Below, one piece after another: positions 6,692-15,424 of a stretch of 64,000 nucleotides of DNA. The position numbers and the translations under genes were made by a program. How positions within the stretch are numbered: position 1 is the first letter of the stretch; each line of letters starts with the position of its first letter. The DNA is taken from contig NZ_JACOOK010000005.1 of assembly GCF_014288115.1 (NCBI RefSeq), positions 1-64,000 on the forward strand, written 5' to 3'. The stretch is from Alistipes_A hominis (lineage in GTDB: Bacteria; Bacteroidota; Bacteroidia; Bacteroidales; Rikenellaceae). The notes below the pieces were generated by a model. It was not told the DNA's origin and made no database searches. It saw only the letters and a program-made list of their open reading frames with translations.

Positions 6692-7636
6692 ATGTTAAGC
6701 AGAAGATTATTAAGGATTAAGATTGTCAAAGCTCTTTATTCGCATTTTAAGTCGGAGTCGGACTCCCTGATCGTTTCGGAAAAAAATCTGCTGTTCAGCA
6801 TCGATAAGACCTACGAGCTTTACCATCAGTTGCTGTGGCTCGTCGTAGACGTGGCGAATTACGCCGAAAACCGGATCGAACTCGGGCGCCGCAAAAAACT
6901 GCCTACCCCCGAAGAATTGAATCCGAATACCCGATTCGTCGATAACCGCGTGATCGCGGCGATCCGGGACAGCGAAGAGCTGACCGATTACCTGCAACGT
7001 AAAAAGCTGGGATGGGTGCAGTATCCCGAACTGATCAAGAAGCTCTATATACTGTTGATCGACAGCGATTTCTACCGACAGTACATGAACGGTTCGACGG
7101 GGTCTTTCAAAGGAGACGCCGCTCTGGTCGAAAAGTTTTATACCCGGATCGTTTGCGAGTGCGAGGCGCTGGAAGAGGTGATCGAGGAGCAATCTATTTT
7201 CTGGACGGACGATGTCGATTTTGCGACGATCATGGTGCTGCGCACGTTGTCGGACATGCGGGAGGGCCGGCAGGAACTGCCGTTGCTACCCCAGTATAAG
7301 AGCGACGACGACAGGGAGTACGTCCGGGAGCTTTTCCGACATGCGCTGGTGCACTTCAGGGAATACGCCGAATACATCGGCCGTTATACCAGCAATTGGG
7401 AAGTGGAGCGGATCGCATTCATGGACAACGTGATCATGGTGGCCGCGATGTCCGAGCTGATCGCTTTCCCGTCGATTCCCGTAAAGGTTACCCTGGACGA
7501 ATTCATCGAAATAGCCAAATATTACAGTACGCCGGGCAGCAGTACGTTCATCAACGGCGTGCTGGACAAGGTGGTCGAAGCGCTTACGGCCGAAAAGCGC
7601 ATCCAAAAGACGGGACGCGGATTGCTGGACAAATAG
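6692..7636 (+). CDS. nusB: Transcription antitermination factor NusB (long Bacteroidota form)
   Basis: The 314-residue protein has the NusB N-terminal signature (MLSRRLLRIKIVKALYSHF) and the C-terminal antitermination helices (VERIAFMDNVIMVAAMSELIAFPSIPVKVTLDEFIEIAKYYS ending in a STFINGVLDK motif). Bacteroidota NusB proteins carry a long N-terminal extension compared with about 140 residues in E. coli, which explains the size. NusB binds boxA RNA with NusE (S10) during rRNA transcription. An in-frame upstream start at 6665 overlaps the -7 element, so the ATG at 6692 with AAGGAAG before it is preferred. A DUF1573 lipoprotein gene follows after 34 bases. Confidence 0.93.
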   Translation: MLSRRLLRIKIVKALYSHFKSESDSLIVSEKNLLFSIDKTYELYHQLLWLVVDVANYAENRIELGRRKKLPTPEELNPNTRFVDNRVIAAIRDSEELTDYLQRKKLGWVQYPELIKKLYILLIDSDFYRQYMNGSTGSFKGDAALVEKFYTRIVCECEALEEVIEEQSIFWTDDVDFATIMVLRTLSDMREGRQELPLLPQYKSDDDREYVRELFRHALVHFREYAEYIGRYTSNWEVERIAFMDNVIMVAAMSELIAFPSIPVKVTLDEFIEIAKYYSTPGSSTFINGVLDKVVEALTAEKRIQKTGRGLLDK

Positions 7637-7670
7637 CCGTAAGAATGGCACTCATATTGCTTCCGTTCTC

Positions 7671-8099
7671 ATGCGGAAACCGATCGTCGTGGAAAAACAG
7701 TTTTTGATCATGGGTTTGTTATGCTTCGCCTGTTCCTGCGGAACGGGCGGCAAGAAGGTCGTCCCGGACAAAGCCGGTGCGACTGTGATCGCGTTGACCG
7801 ATTCCGTAAGAACGGATACGGTCGATTTGGGGCGGATTCACGCCGGAGAAGTTATCCGCAGGGATTTGTCGCTGCGTAACGGGAGCGATCGTCCGATGAT
7901 CATTCTGTCGGCGGCGACCAACTGCGGATGCACGACGGTTGATTTCGAACGGGAACCGGTGCAGCCCGGCGCGGAGGCGGGATTCGTTTTCGAATTCGAC
8001 AGCAAAGGCTTCTCCGGATACCAGCTCAAACACATCACCCTGCGTACCACGCTGTCCAAACAGCCTTTTACGCTGGTCGTCATCGGGGAAGTCGAATGA
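7671..8099 (+). CDS. DUF1573 domain lipoprotein
   Basis: The 142-residue protein has a basic start, a hydrophobic stretch and a lipobox-like CFACSC (about residues 18-23), then a single DUF1573 immunoglobulin-like domain. The family signature is visible: FDLG.I-like spacing in VDLGRIHAGEVIRRDLSLRN, then NCGCTTVDFEREPVQPG. DUF1573 proteins are abundant in Bacteroidota and are thought to be envelope-associated, with no defined reaction. It may be read through from nusB and precedes yajC, which has its own promoter. Confidence 0.85.
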   Translation: MRKPIVVEKQFLIMGLLCFACSCGTGGKKVVPDKAGATVIALTDSVRTDTVDLGRIHAGEVIRRDLSLRNGSDRPMIILSAATNCGCTTVDFEREPVQPGAEAGFVFEFDSKGFSGYQLKHITLRTTLSKQPFTLVVIGEVE

Positions 8100-8138
8100 T
8101 TTTCCGGATAAATAAAGCTGAATTTGTTCCGGAATAAG

Positions 8139-8169
8139 GTTGCGAAATTCCGAGAATCCGTTAACTTTG
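8139..8169 (+). promoter_or_regulatory. Promoter for yajC
   Basis: GTTG (near TTTG), a 19-base spacer and TAACTTTG (8162-8169) fit the Bacteroidota -33/-7 arrangement, 25 bases before the yajC ATG. Confidence 0.6.
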
Positions 8170-8194
8170 CAGAAAACTTTTAATATTGATTATT

Positions 8195-8515
8195 ATGAAT
8201 TTGACAACAATTATGCTCCAGGCTCCGGCTGCCGGAGGATCGGGCGCGTCTCTGCTGATTATGATGGTGCTGATTTTTGCGGTGATGTATTTTTTCATGA
8301 TACGTCCGCAGCAGAAACGGCAGAAAGAGCTGGTGAAATTCCGTAACGCACTCGAAAAAGGACAAAAAATCATCACCGCCGGCGGAATCTACGGTACGGT
8401 CAAGGAGGTGAAAGACGTATATGTGTTGGTCGAAGTCGACAACAACGTGACGATTCGCGTCGACAAAAATATGGTGATGCGCGATCCGGCCGATCTGGCT
8501 CAGCAGGGCAAATAA
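8195..8515 (+). CDS. yajC: Preprotein translocase subunit YajC
   Basis: The 106-residue protein has one membrane helix (about residues 20-40: LLIMMVLIFAVMYFFMI) followed directly by the family signature RPQQKRQKELVKFRNALEKGQKIITAGGIYG. YajC is an accessory subunit of the SecDF-YajC complex in the inner membrane. A TTG nine bases upstream is in frame, but the ATG at 8195 is better placed after the promoter. It is monocistronic, ending at a strong hairpin terminator. Confidence 0.95.
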   Translation: MNLTTIMLQAPAAGGSGASLLIMMVLIFAVMYFFMIRPQQKRQKELVKFRNALEKGQKIITAGGIYGTVKEVKDVYVLVEVDNNVTIRVDKNMVMRDPADLAQQGK

Positions 8516-8535
8516 GCGGGTTTTCCGTATAAAAT

Positions 8536-8567
8536 ACAAAAAAGCAGGGGATTCCCTGCTTTTTTTG
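8536..8567 (+). terminator. Terminator after yajC
   Basis: AGCAGGG / CCCTGCT stem (8543-8549, 8554-8560) with a 4-base loop, an upstream A-run and a downstream T-run. The flanking A and T runs make it potentially bidirectional. Confidence 0.85.
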
Positions 8568-8640
8568 TAAAGAGCGATGACGGAACCGTAATTCTTGCGA
8601 AGGGGCGTTTCATGCGATCGCCTGCCGTTGTCCAGCCAAT

Positions 8641-8674
8641 AAAAACAGGGAGGCAACCGTTCGTTGCCTCCCTG
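8641..8674 (-). terminator. Terminator of the carboxyltransferase/biotin carrier operon
   Basis: A 12-bp perfect stem (CAGGGAGGCAAC / GTTGCCTCCCTG) with a 5-base loop, followed on the minus strand by TTTTT. It lies 20 bases after the biotin carrier stop codon. Confidence 0.85.
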
Positions 8675-8693
8675 AAAAGCAGATTTCGAAATC

Positions 8694-9008
8694 CTATTCC
8701 ATTTCGATCATCAGCGCGTGATTCGGAATATTGTCTCCTTCCTTCACGTCGATCTTTTTCACTTTGCCGGCGAAAGTGGCTTTGATGTTGTTGTTCATTT
8801 TCATTGCTTTGAAAACGATCAGCAGATCGCCGACTTTCACTGCCTGTCCCTCGGCTACGCATACCTTCACGACCGTTCCCGGGATGGAGGATTTGATGTG
8901 CTTCGGGTTCTCCGGCTCCCACGGCTTACGTGCCAGATGCTTTTTGGTAAGCGTCGTCTGGAACGTTCCGTGCATGGTTTCCAACGTATCGTAATGATTT
9001 TTTTCCAT
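8694..9008 (-). CDS. Biotin carboxyl carrier protein of acyl-CoA (methylmalonyl-CoA type) carboxylase/decarboxylase
   Basis: The 104-residue protein is a biotinyl/lipoyl domain with the attachment motif KAMKMNN (the Lys of MKM is biotinylated) and the flanking turns GTVVKVCVAEGQAVKVGDLL and KKIDVKEGDNIPNHALMIEME. The usual EAMKM glutamate is a lysine here (FKAMKM). It follows the carboxyltransferase gene by 12 bases and so supplies the carboxyl-biotin to that subunit. The partner sodium-pump beta subunit of methylmalonyl-CoA decarboxylase is not nearby, so decarboxylase versus carboxylase cannot be decided from the window. Confidence 0.9.
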   Translation of the reverse strand: MEKNHYDTLETMHGTFQTTLTKKHLARKPWEPENPKHIKSSIPGTVVKVCVAEGQAVKVGDLLIVFKAMKMNNNIKATFAGKVKKIDVKEGDNIPNHALMIEME

Positions 9009-9020
9009 ACTTACCGGGGT

Positions 9021-10568
9021 TTAGAACGGAGGATTGCCGTGCTTTTTGTTGGGCTGCGAACGGTTCTTATGAGCCGATACCTTCAACGCGTGTTCGATGA
9101 ACATGCGGGTTTCGGCCGGGGCGATCACCGAGTCGATGTAGCCCTTTGCCGCCGCAACGTACGGATTGGCGAATTTCTCCTTATATTCCTGAATTTTCAG
9201 TTTACGCATTTCGGCCGGATTTTCGGCGCCGACGATGTCTTTCTTGAAGATGATGTTGGCGGCGCCTTCGGGACCCATCACGGCGATTTCGGCCAGCGGC
9301 CATGCGAATACGAAGTCGGCGCGCAGGTGGCGCGACCCCATGGCGATATAACCGCCGCCGTAGGCTTTACGTAGCACGACGGTGATCGACGGAACGGTCG
9401 CCTCGCTGTACGCGTACAGCATCTTGGCGCCGTGGCGGATTACGCCGGCATGCTCCTGGTCCACACCCGGCAGGTAGCCCGGCAGGTCTTCGAGCGTTAC
9501 GATCGGAATATTGAAGCAGTCGCAGAAACGGATAAAGCGGGCGGCCTTGTCCGAAGAGTCGCAGTCGAGCACGCCGGCCATCACCAGCGGCTGGTTTGCG
9601 ATGAAACCGACCGTTTCGCCGGCGACGCGTCCGAAACCGACCACGATGTTGGCTGCGAATAGTTCCATCACTTCGAGGAATTCGCTCTCGTCGACCAACG
9701 CCTTGATTACGTCGCGCACGTCGTACGGTACGGTCGGGTCGTTCGGAACGATCGACGTGATGTCGTACTGCGGCAGCGGAGCCGCCGGAGCGATCTTTTC
9801 GGCTTTGGTCGTGTTGTTCATCGGGATCATCGAGATCAGCTTGCGGATCTGGACGAAGCACTCTTCCTCGCTCGTGGCGAAAAAATGAGCGTTGCCAGTC
9901 ATTTCGCTGTGTACGCGTGCGCCGCCGAGTTCCTCCATCGAGATCTCTTCGCCGAGTACGGTTTTGATTACTTCGGGGCCGGTGATAAACATTTTCGAAA
10001 TGTTTTCGACCACGAATACGAAGTCGGTCAGCGCGGGCGAATAAACGGCGCCGCCGGCGCAGGGACCCAGGATCACCGAAATCTGCGGGATCACGCCGCT
10101 GGACAGCGTATTGCGGAAGAAAATCTCCCCATAGCCGGCCAGCGCGTTGACCCCTTCCTGAATACGCGCTCCGCCGGAGTCGTTGATTCCGATCAACGGA
10201 ATGCGCATGTTCAGGGCATAGTCCATGATTTTGGTGATCTTACGTGCATGCATGAAGCCGAGCGAACCGCCGGCAACCGTAAAGTCTTGTGCGAATATGG
10301 CGATCGGTTGGCCGCAGATCATTCCGGTGCCGATAATCACGCCGTCACCCGGAAGCGATTTGTCCTGCATACCGAAATCCCGGCCGTCGTGTTCCACGAA
10401 AATGTCGTATTCATGGAACGATCCCTCGTCCAGCAATGCGATGATACGCTCACGCGCGGTGAGTTTTCCCATCGCCTTTTGCTTTTCTATGGCTTTGGCT
10501 CCGCCGCCATAAAAAATTTTCTCTTTCCGATGCTGGAGTTCGAGAACTTTTTCATCCTCTACTGACAT
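9021..10568 (-). CDS. mmdA: Acyl-CoA carboxyltransferase (methylmalonyl-CoA decarboxylase alpha / propionyl-CoA carboxylase beta)
   Basis: The 515-residue protein transfers a carboxyl group between an acyl-CoA (most likely methylmalonyl/propionyl-CoA) and biotin. Both halves of the crotonase-like carboxyltransferase fold are complete. Recognisable segments are GGGAKAIEKQKAMGKLTARERI near the start, NDSGGARIQEGV and LGPCAGGAVYSPALTDF in the N-half, and DLPGYLPGVDQE, AYGGGYIAM and MGPEGAANIIF in the C-half. The biotin carrier gene follows at 12 bases. Together with the cobalamin adenosyltransferase at 4.2 kb this fits a succinate-to-propionate route. The gene symbol reflects the usual Bacteroidota name; substrate is inferred. 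Confidence 0.93.
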   Translation of the reverse strand: MSVEDEKVLELQHRKEKIFYGGGAKAIEKQKAMGKLTARERIIALLDEGSFHEYDIFVEHDGRDFGMQDKSLPGDGVIIGTGMICGQPIAIFAQDFTVAGGSLGFMHARKITKIMDYALNMRIPLIGINDSGGARIQEGVNALAGYGEIFFRNTLSSGVIPQISVILGPCAGGAVYSPALTDFVFVVENISKMFITGPEVIKTVLGEEISMEELGGARVHSEMTGNAHFFATSEEECFVQIRKLISMIPMNNTTKAEKIAPAAPLPQYDITSIVPNDPTVPYDVRDVIKALVDESEFLEVMELFAANIVVGFGRVAGETVGFIANQPLVMAGVLDCDSSDKAARFIRFCDCFNIPIVTLEDLPGYLPGVDQEHAGVIRHGAKMLYAYSEATVPSITVVLRKAYGGGYIAMGSRHLRADFVFAWPLAEIAVMGPEGAANIIFKKDIVGAENPAEMRKLKIQEYKEKFANPYVAAAKGYIDSVIAPAETRMFIEHALKVSAHKNRSQPNKKHGNPPF

Positions 10569-10693
10569 AGAATAATTGATTAGGTTAATACTGTAAAGTC
10601 TCTTTCAAAATAAACCAATTCGTATGTTTGGGCGTGGCAAGTTTACGAATTTTTTTCCCAAATCGAAAACTTATCCCCGCTTTTCGCATTCGC

Positions 10694-11512
10694 TCAGATC
10701 ATATCTTCCTGATATACAAACATTCCTTCGAATGCCGGTAGATCCGGCGTCCGCTCTTCGAAAATTCCGTAGACGGCAGATCCCGAACCGGACATGGAAG
10801 CATAAAGAGCCCCCGCCCGATAGAGTTCTTCTTTGATCGCCGCGATCGTCGGATGAATGCGGAAAACGGATGTCTCGAAGTCGTTGACGATGCGTCCTTT
10901 CCATTGCCGGAGCGGCAGCCCGAACAAATCGCCGAGCCGGCTTTCGGGCCGTGCGGGCGCGACGCCTGCGTAGGCTTCGGCCGTACTGACCGATTCGTCC
11001 GGTTTGACGATGACCAGCCTGTGTCCGATCGGCGAACCCGCTACGGGAGCGAGGATTTCTCCCCGGCCGGTAACGAGCGTCGGCCGGCCGTCGATAAAGA
11101 ACGGAACGTCGCTTCCCACCTGCGCCGCCAAACGGATCATCTGTTCGGCCGTCAGCGGAACGCCGAACAGTTCGGCCAGCCCTTTGATCGTAAGAGCGGC
11201 GTCGGCCGAACCTCCGCCGAGACCCGCTCCCATCGGGATCGTCTTGTGTAGGTGCATTCGCACGCCGCCGATCGGACAGGCTTCGCGGAATGCCCGGTAA
11301 GCCCGGACGCAGATATTGCGTTCGGGATCGACGCCCGTTTCCAGTCCCGACGAAGTGAACGAAATGTCGTCCGTCGCATCCGGCAGTATTTCGAGGGCGT
11401 CGCACAGTCCTCGCACCGGGTACATGACGGTTTCGATATCGTGATAGCCGTCGGTCCGTTTCGCAACGACGCGCAGGCCGATGTTGATCTTACAGTTCGG
11501 AAAAAGTAGCAT
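10694..11512 (-). CDS. ispE: 4-diphosphocytidyl-2-C-methyl-D-erythritol kinase
   Basis: The 272-residue GHMP kinase phosphorylates CDP-methylerythritol in the MEP isoprenoid pathway. The family start MLLFPNCKINIGLRVVAKRTDGYHDIETV, the ATP-binding loop PMGAGLGGGSADAAL (about 90-104) and the C-terminal MSGSGSAVYGIF are all present. Length is normal. It is convergent with nothing and stands alone between mmdA and a divergent GSCFA gene. A weak minus-strand TACTTTTC (complement of 11540-11547) about 28 bases upstream could be its -7 element. Confidence 0.95.
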   Translation of the reverse strand: MLLFPNCKINIGLRVVAKRTDGYHDIETVMYPVRGLCDALEILPDATDDISFTSSGLETGVDPERNICVRAYRAFREACPIGGVRMHLHKTIPMGAGLGGGSADAALTIKGLAELFGVPLTAEQMIRLAAQVGSDVPFFIDGRPTLVTGRGEILAPVAGSPIGHRLVIVKPDESVSTAEAYAGVAPARPESRLGDLFGLPLRQWKGRIVNDFETSVFRIHPTIAAIKEELYRAGALYASMSGSGSAVYGIFEERTPDLPAFEGMFVYQEDMI

Positions 11513-11593
11513 ATCCAGACATTTTGGGGTAAAAATAGGGAAAAGTATCCGGAAACGGGCATTTCGTCCGCCGTTTTTCCTACGGAATTTTGC

Positions 11594-11601
11594 TATCTTT
11601 G
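11594..11601 (+). promoter_or_regulatory. Promoter -7 element for the GSCFA gene
   Basis: TATCTTTG, exact TAnnTTTG, 18 bases before the ATG at 11620; no clear -33. Confidence 0.6.
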
Positions 11602-11619
11602 TAACACGATTGTCGTACT

Positions 11620-12585
11620 ATGCAGTTTCGTACACCTATAAATATAACACCGTGCGGTTTCCGAATCGGGTATGCGCAGCGGGGATTGTTGCTCGGCTCC
11701 TGTTTTGCGGAAAATATCGGGATGCGGATGAAACGTTATAAGTTGCCCGTCGTCTTCAATCCGTTCGGAATCCTGTTCAATCCGGCTTCCGTGGCCCGGA
11801 CGCTGACCCGTCTCGATTCGGGGAAGCTTTACGAAGCGAACGACCTGACCCGAAGCGGCGACCTGTGGGTCAGTTTCGATCATCACGGTTCGCTGGCTTC
11901 GGTCGACCGGGACGAAGCGTTGAAAACGATCAATCAGGCGGTACAGTCCGGCGCCCGGGCGCTGCGCGAGGCGGGATATCTGATCCTGACGTTGGGTACG
12001 GCATGGGTTTACCAACTCCGGGAGACCGGAGAAATCGTTTGCAACTGTCACAAACGACCGTCCGGCGAATTTTTACGGCGGCGATTGTCGGTCGACGAAG
12101 TGGTCGGGGGGTTCGTCCCGTTGCTGGAAGGGCCTTTGAAAGACAAGCCGGTAATCTGGACGGTCAGCCCGGTGCGTCATCTGGGAGACGGCCTGCCTGA
12201 GAACGCGCTGAGCAAATCGACGCTGATCGTGGCCATTCACCGGTTGATCGAACGTTATCCGCAGTGTTGTTATTTTCCGGCTTTCGAAATCATGACGGAC
12301 GACCTGAGGGATTATCGTTTTTATGAAAAGGACATGGCCCACCCTTCGGAAGTAGCGGTCGATTATATCTGGGAACAGTTCTGCTGCGCGGCGCTCGATC
12401 CTTCCTGCACGGGGGTGTTCCGGAAGATCGATGCGCTGAATCGAGCGCTCGCACACCGTCCCTTGAACCCGGAAAGCCCGGCCTATCGAGCCTTCCGGCA
12501 TCAGAAAGCCGCGGAAGTCCGCGCATTGCAGCAGGCGTATCCGGATCTCGATTTTTCCCGCGAATTAAACTTTTTCGAATCATGA
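11620..12585 (+). CDS. GSCFA domain protein
   Basis: The 321-residue protein carries the eponymous motif GSCFA at residues 26-30, followed by a hydrolase-like segment (LTLGTAWVYQLRETGEIVCNCHK) and a conserved C-terminal YFPAFEIMTDDLRDYRFYEKDMAHPS. These are typical of the GSCFA family, which is related to SGNH/GDSL esterases, with a candidate catalytic Ser in GSCFA and Asp-x-x-His-like DMAHPS. The substrate is unknown. Its stop codon overlaps the ATG of the zinc-ribbon gene, so the two are coupled. Confidence 0.88.
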   Translation: MQFRTPINITPCGFRIGYAQRGLLLGSCFAENIGMRMKRYKLPVVFNPFGILFNPASVARTLTRLDSGKLYEANDLTRSGDLWVSFDHHGSLASVDRDEALKTINQAVQSGARALREAGYLILTLGTAWVYQLRETGEIVCNCHKRPSGEFLRRRLSVDEVVGGFVPLLEGPLKDKPVIWTVSPVRHLGDGLPENALSKSTLIVAIHRLIERYPQCCYFPAFEIMTDDLRDYRFYEKDMAHPSEVAVDYIWEQFCCAALDPSCTGVFRKIDALNRALAHRPLNPESPAYRAFRHQKAAEVRALQQAYPDLDFSRELNFFES

Positions 12586-12941
12586 AACGCAGCCTGACAT
12601 GTCCGCAGTGCGGCGCCAGGGTGCGCATACCCTGGTTCTGGGCGATCGGGATCGAAGGAATTTTCCGTTGCCGGCAGTGCCGGTTGCCGTTCAAGACCGG
12701 TTACAAGACGGGCGCTATCCTGTCGGCGGTTTCGCTGAGCCTGAGCATGGCGCTCGTACAACTGATGGTATACGTATTCAGCATCTATTCAATGATTTTT
12801 TTCGCGCTGCTGCTGATTCCGTTGTGGATTTTTATCGCATTTCACCTGCGCCGCGCATATATGATCCGCAAAATAAAAAGAAGGATTAAATCGATTGAAA
12901 AACAGAGTGTTGATGCTTCCGAAGCGTCCGGCTTCGAATAA
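12582..12941 (+). CDS. Zinc-ribbon membrane protein of unknown function
   Basis: The 119-residue product starts with a zinc ribbon, Cys7-x-x-Cys10 and Cys30-x-x-Cys33, followed by two membrane segments (about residues 45-65 and 70-88) and a basic, cytoplasm-facing tail. No reaction can be assigned. The ATGA overlap with the GSCFA gene means the two are probably made together. The pattern resembles Bacteroidota zinc-ribbon/CXXC-type small membrane proteins. Confidence 0.75.
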   Translation: MKRSLTCPQCGARVRIPWFWAIGIEGIFRCRQCRLPFKTGYKTGAILSAVSLSLSMALVQLMVYVFSIYSMIFFALLLIPLWIFIAFHLRRAYMIRKIKRRIKSIEKQSVDASEASGFE

Positions 12942-12989
12942 ACGCCGCATTCGTGCGTAAGACAGCGTATCCGATTCGGAAACTTTTTA

Positions 12990-12997
12990 TACTTTTG
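12990..12997 (+). promoter_or_regulatory. Promoter -7 element for the phosphatase operon
   Basis: TACTTTTG, exact TAnnTTTG, 24 bases before the ATG at 13021. A GTG in the same frame at 12997 overlaps this element, so it is not the start. Confidence 0.6.
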
Positions 12998-13020
12998 TGA
13001 GTCTAAACGATTTTCCGGAG

Positions 13021-14649
13021 ATGAAATTAAACCGATTTTTTATTCCCGCCTGCCTGATCCTGTTGGTTCATACCGGTGCCGCCGCCCAGAGCGTCGGAAA
13101 ACCCAAATTAGTGATCAATATCGTTATCAGCCAGATGCGGTACGAATACCTGGAACGTTTCCGCGATAATTTCTCGGAAAACGGCTTCCGCACCTACCTC
13201 GACAGCGGGGTCAACTTCACCAATGCCCGTTGCAATTACATGCAGACCAATACGGTCGCCGGACTCGCCACGCTTTCGACGGGCACCAATCCGGCCGGGC
13301 ACGGAGTCGCGTCGGAAAGTTGGTACAACTATACGACCAACGACAGCATTAACCTGATTGCGGACGACAAAGTGAAGGGATTGGATTGCGAAGAGGGCGA
13401 AAACCGCTTTTCTCCGTTGAACCTGACTGCCGCCACGTTGGGAGACCGCCTGCATGAAAGCGATCCGAAATCGAAAGTCGTGGCCGTTGCCGAAGATCCT
13501 TATTCGGCCGTAATCAGCGGCGGTTCGACCGGGAGCGCTTTCTGGCTCGATCCGGGAAAGGGGCAATGGGTGTCGAGCAGCTATTATTTCGAGAACCTGC
13601 CTTTCTGGGTCAAGAAATACAACGAAAAACGTTTCGCGTCGAGCCTGCTCGACCGGGAGTGGGTGCCCGACAAATCGTTCGCCGCATATAAGAATACCGA
13701 TACGACCGTGCTCAATTTCAGCGCCCGGCCGTCCGGTTTCAAGAATTTCTTCCGCAGCATCTTGAAGATATTTAAAAAAGAACCCGAAAAGTACGATCTG
13801 GCCTCGCTGCTCTATACGCCGTTCGGCAACATGTTGGTGACCGATTTCGCGCGCGAAGCGATCATCCTGGAAGAACTGGGCAAGGACGACCATACCGATC
13901 TGCTGACCGTTTGCTACGATTCGCCCCGGTTGATATGCGAGTATTTCGGACCGCAGTCCATCGAAGTGGAGGATATGTATTACAAGCTCGACCGGGAAAT
14001 CGGCGAACTGACGGGCTTCGTACAGGCGCAGTTCAAGCCGGGAGAGGTCGTGCTGGTGCTCACTTCCGACCACGGGAGCAGCAATACTTACCGGGAGCAG
14101 AGCCGGATCCCCGGGGGACAGTTCAATGTCGATCAGTTCAAGCTGATCATGAACGGTTTCCTCAGCGCTCAGTACGAACCGGGCAACTGGATTCTCGGAT
14201 ACAGCAGCAGGCAGTTGTACCTGAATCGAGAAATGATCTATAAGTACGGATTCAATCTGGCGGAAGTCCAGGCGCGCGCGGCAGCGTTCGCCCTGCAGTT
14301 CCGGGGCGTATCCGGCGCGCTGACCTCGACCGATCTGCAGAGCGGCGCGTTCGGGAGAGGATACGGCGAAAAAATTCAGAACAGTTTCTACCCGAAGCGG
14401 TCGGGCGACGTTGTGATCAACTTGATGCCGGGCTGGATCGAACAGCGCGAGCACGCCGTATCGTTGTCCGGATCGCTTTATGAATACGATACGCACATTC
14501 CGTTGCTGTTTCTGGGTAGCGGCGTTCCGGCGGCGGCTGTGGAACGGGATGTGGAGTTGTCCGACGTCGCGCCTACCCTGGCACGCATCATGCAAATTCC
14601 GCTTCCGGACGCCGTAACGGGAAAAGTGCTCGAAGAAGTTGTTAAATAG
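13021..14649 (+). CDS. Alkaline phosphatase superfamily protein (PafA/nucleotide pyrophosphatase-like)
   Basis: The product (542 residues from the ATG at 13021) has a signal peptide ending near AAAQS, then the superfamily core. Early motifs are VISQMRYEYLERF and NTVAGLATLSTGTNPAGHGV, where a nucleophile threonine and metal ligands are expected; LTSDHG (metal Asp and His) lies in the middle; HIPLLFLGSGVP and DVAPTLARIM lie at the end. These features fit the periplasmic PafA-like phosphatases of Bacteroidota that hydrolyse phosphate monoesters. Substrate is not predictable. The stop is 9 bases before sufE, so it may be read together with the Fe-S genes. Confidence 0.88.
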   Translation: MKLNRFFIPACLILLVHTGAAAQSVGKPKLVINIVISQMRYEYLERFRDNFSENGFRTYLDSGVNFTNARCNYMQTNTVAGLATLSTGTNPAGHGVASESWYNYTTNDSINLIADDKVKGLDCEEGENRFSPLNLTAATLGDRLHESDPKSKVVAVAEDPYSAVISGGSTGSAFWLDPGKGQWVSSSYYFENLPFWVKKYNEKRFASSLLDREWVPDKSFAAYKNTDTTVLNFSARPSGFKNFFRSILKIFKKEPEKYDLASLLYTPFGNMLVTDFAREAIILEELGKDDHTDLLTVCYDSPRLICEYFGPQSIEVEDMYYKLDREIGELTGFVQAQFKPGEVVLVLTSDHGSSNTYREQSRIPGGQFNVDQFKLIMNGFLSAQYEPGNWILGYSSRQLYLNREMIYKYGFNLAEVQARAAAFALQFRGVSGALTSTDLQSGAFGRGYGEKIQNSFYPKRSGDVVINLMPGWIEQREHAVSLSGSLYEYDTHIPLLFLGSGVPAAAVERDVELSDVAPTLARIMQIPLPDAVTGKVLEEVVK

Positions 14650-14658
14650 TTTGAAGAG

Positions 14659-15081
14659 ATGACGATTAACGAAATGCAGGACGAGATCGTCGAAGAGTTT
14701 TCCGTATTCGACGAGTGGCTCGACAAATACGAGTACCTGATCGAACTGAGTCGGGAGCTGCCGGCGATCGACGAGAAGCACCGGATCGAACAGTATCTGA
14801 TAAAAGGATGTCAATCCAGGGTGTGGGTCGACGCCGAGTTGAAGGACGACGGACGGATCTATTTCACCGCCGACAGCGACGCGATTATTACCAAAGGGAT
14901 CATCGCGCTGCTGATCCGGGTGATGAACGGCCGGACGCCGGATGAGATCATCGACGCGGATCTTTATTTCATCGACCGGATCGGGTTGCGCGAGAACCTG
15001 TCTCCTACCCGGGCGAACGGGTTGCTGGCGATGATAAAGCAGATGAAACTGTACGCGCTGGCGTACAAAAGCAAAATGTAA
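14659..15081 (+). CDS. sufE: SufE-family Fe-S cluster assembly protein
   Basis: The 140-residue protein has the SufE signature KGCQSRVW with the sulfur-accepting cysteine at residue 51, the same position as in E. coli SufE. It accepts persulfide sulfur from SufS and passes it to the SufBCD scaffold. The rest of the domain (TADSDAIITKGIIALLIRVMNGRTPDEI) is intact. It is followed after 10 bases by a MIP18-type gene, so both act in cluster assembly. No sufB, C, D or S is nearby. Confidence 0.93.
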   Translation: MTINEMQDEIVEEFSVFDEWLDKYEYLIELSRELPAIDEKHRIEQYLIKGCQSRVWVDAELKDDGRIYFTADSDAIITKGIIALLIRVMNGRTPDEIIDADLYFIDRIGLRENLSPTRANGLLAMIKQMKLYALAYKSKM

Positions 15082-15091
15082 GTCAACCGTT

Positions 15092-15415
15092 ATGACGACA
15101 CCTCAGGATATCATGCGGATGGAACAGGATATCGTTCTGACGCTGAAAAATATTTACGATCCGGAAATCCCGGTCAACATTTACGACTTGGGGCTGGTTT
15201 ATGAAATCGACGTCGAGCCGGACGGAACGGCTAATATCCGAATGACGCTGACGGCTCCGAACTGTCCGATGGCGGATCAGTTGCTCGAAGAGGTCAATGA
15301 AAATGTCGCCAAAGTGGAAGGAATCACTTCCGTCAACGTCATTCTGACGTTCGATCCGCCTTGGGATCGCAGCATGATGTCGGAAGAAACCCTGCTCGAT
15401 CTGGGCTTAATGTAA
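15092..15415 (+). CDS. MIP18/DUF59-family Fe-S assembly protein (SufT-like)
   Basis: The 107-residue protein is a single MIP18 domain: TLKNIYDPEIPVNIYDLGLVYEI at the start, then LTAPNCPMADQL with the conserved cysteine and VNVILTFDPPWDRSMMSEE. These residues mark the SufT/MIP18 branch that assists Fe-S maturation. Its start is 10 bases after sufE and its stop 9 bases before the DUF2851 gene, forming a compact operon. Confidence 0.92.
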   Translation: MTTPQDIMRMEQDIVLTLKNIYDPEIPVNIYDLGLVYEIDVEPDGTANIRMTLTAPNCPMADQLLEEVNENVAKVEGITSVNVILTFDPPWDRSMMSEETLLDLGLM

Positions 15416-15424
15416 ACCGGCGTT

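Noticed and set aside
13108..14814. Long minus-strand frame (568 codons) over the phosphatase gene
   Set aside because: It is antisense to a complete phosphatase gene with signal peptide and metal motifs; long antisense frames arise from high GC codon use.
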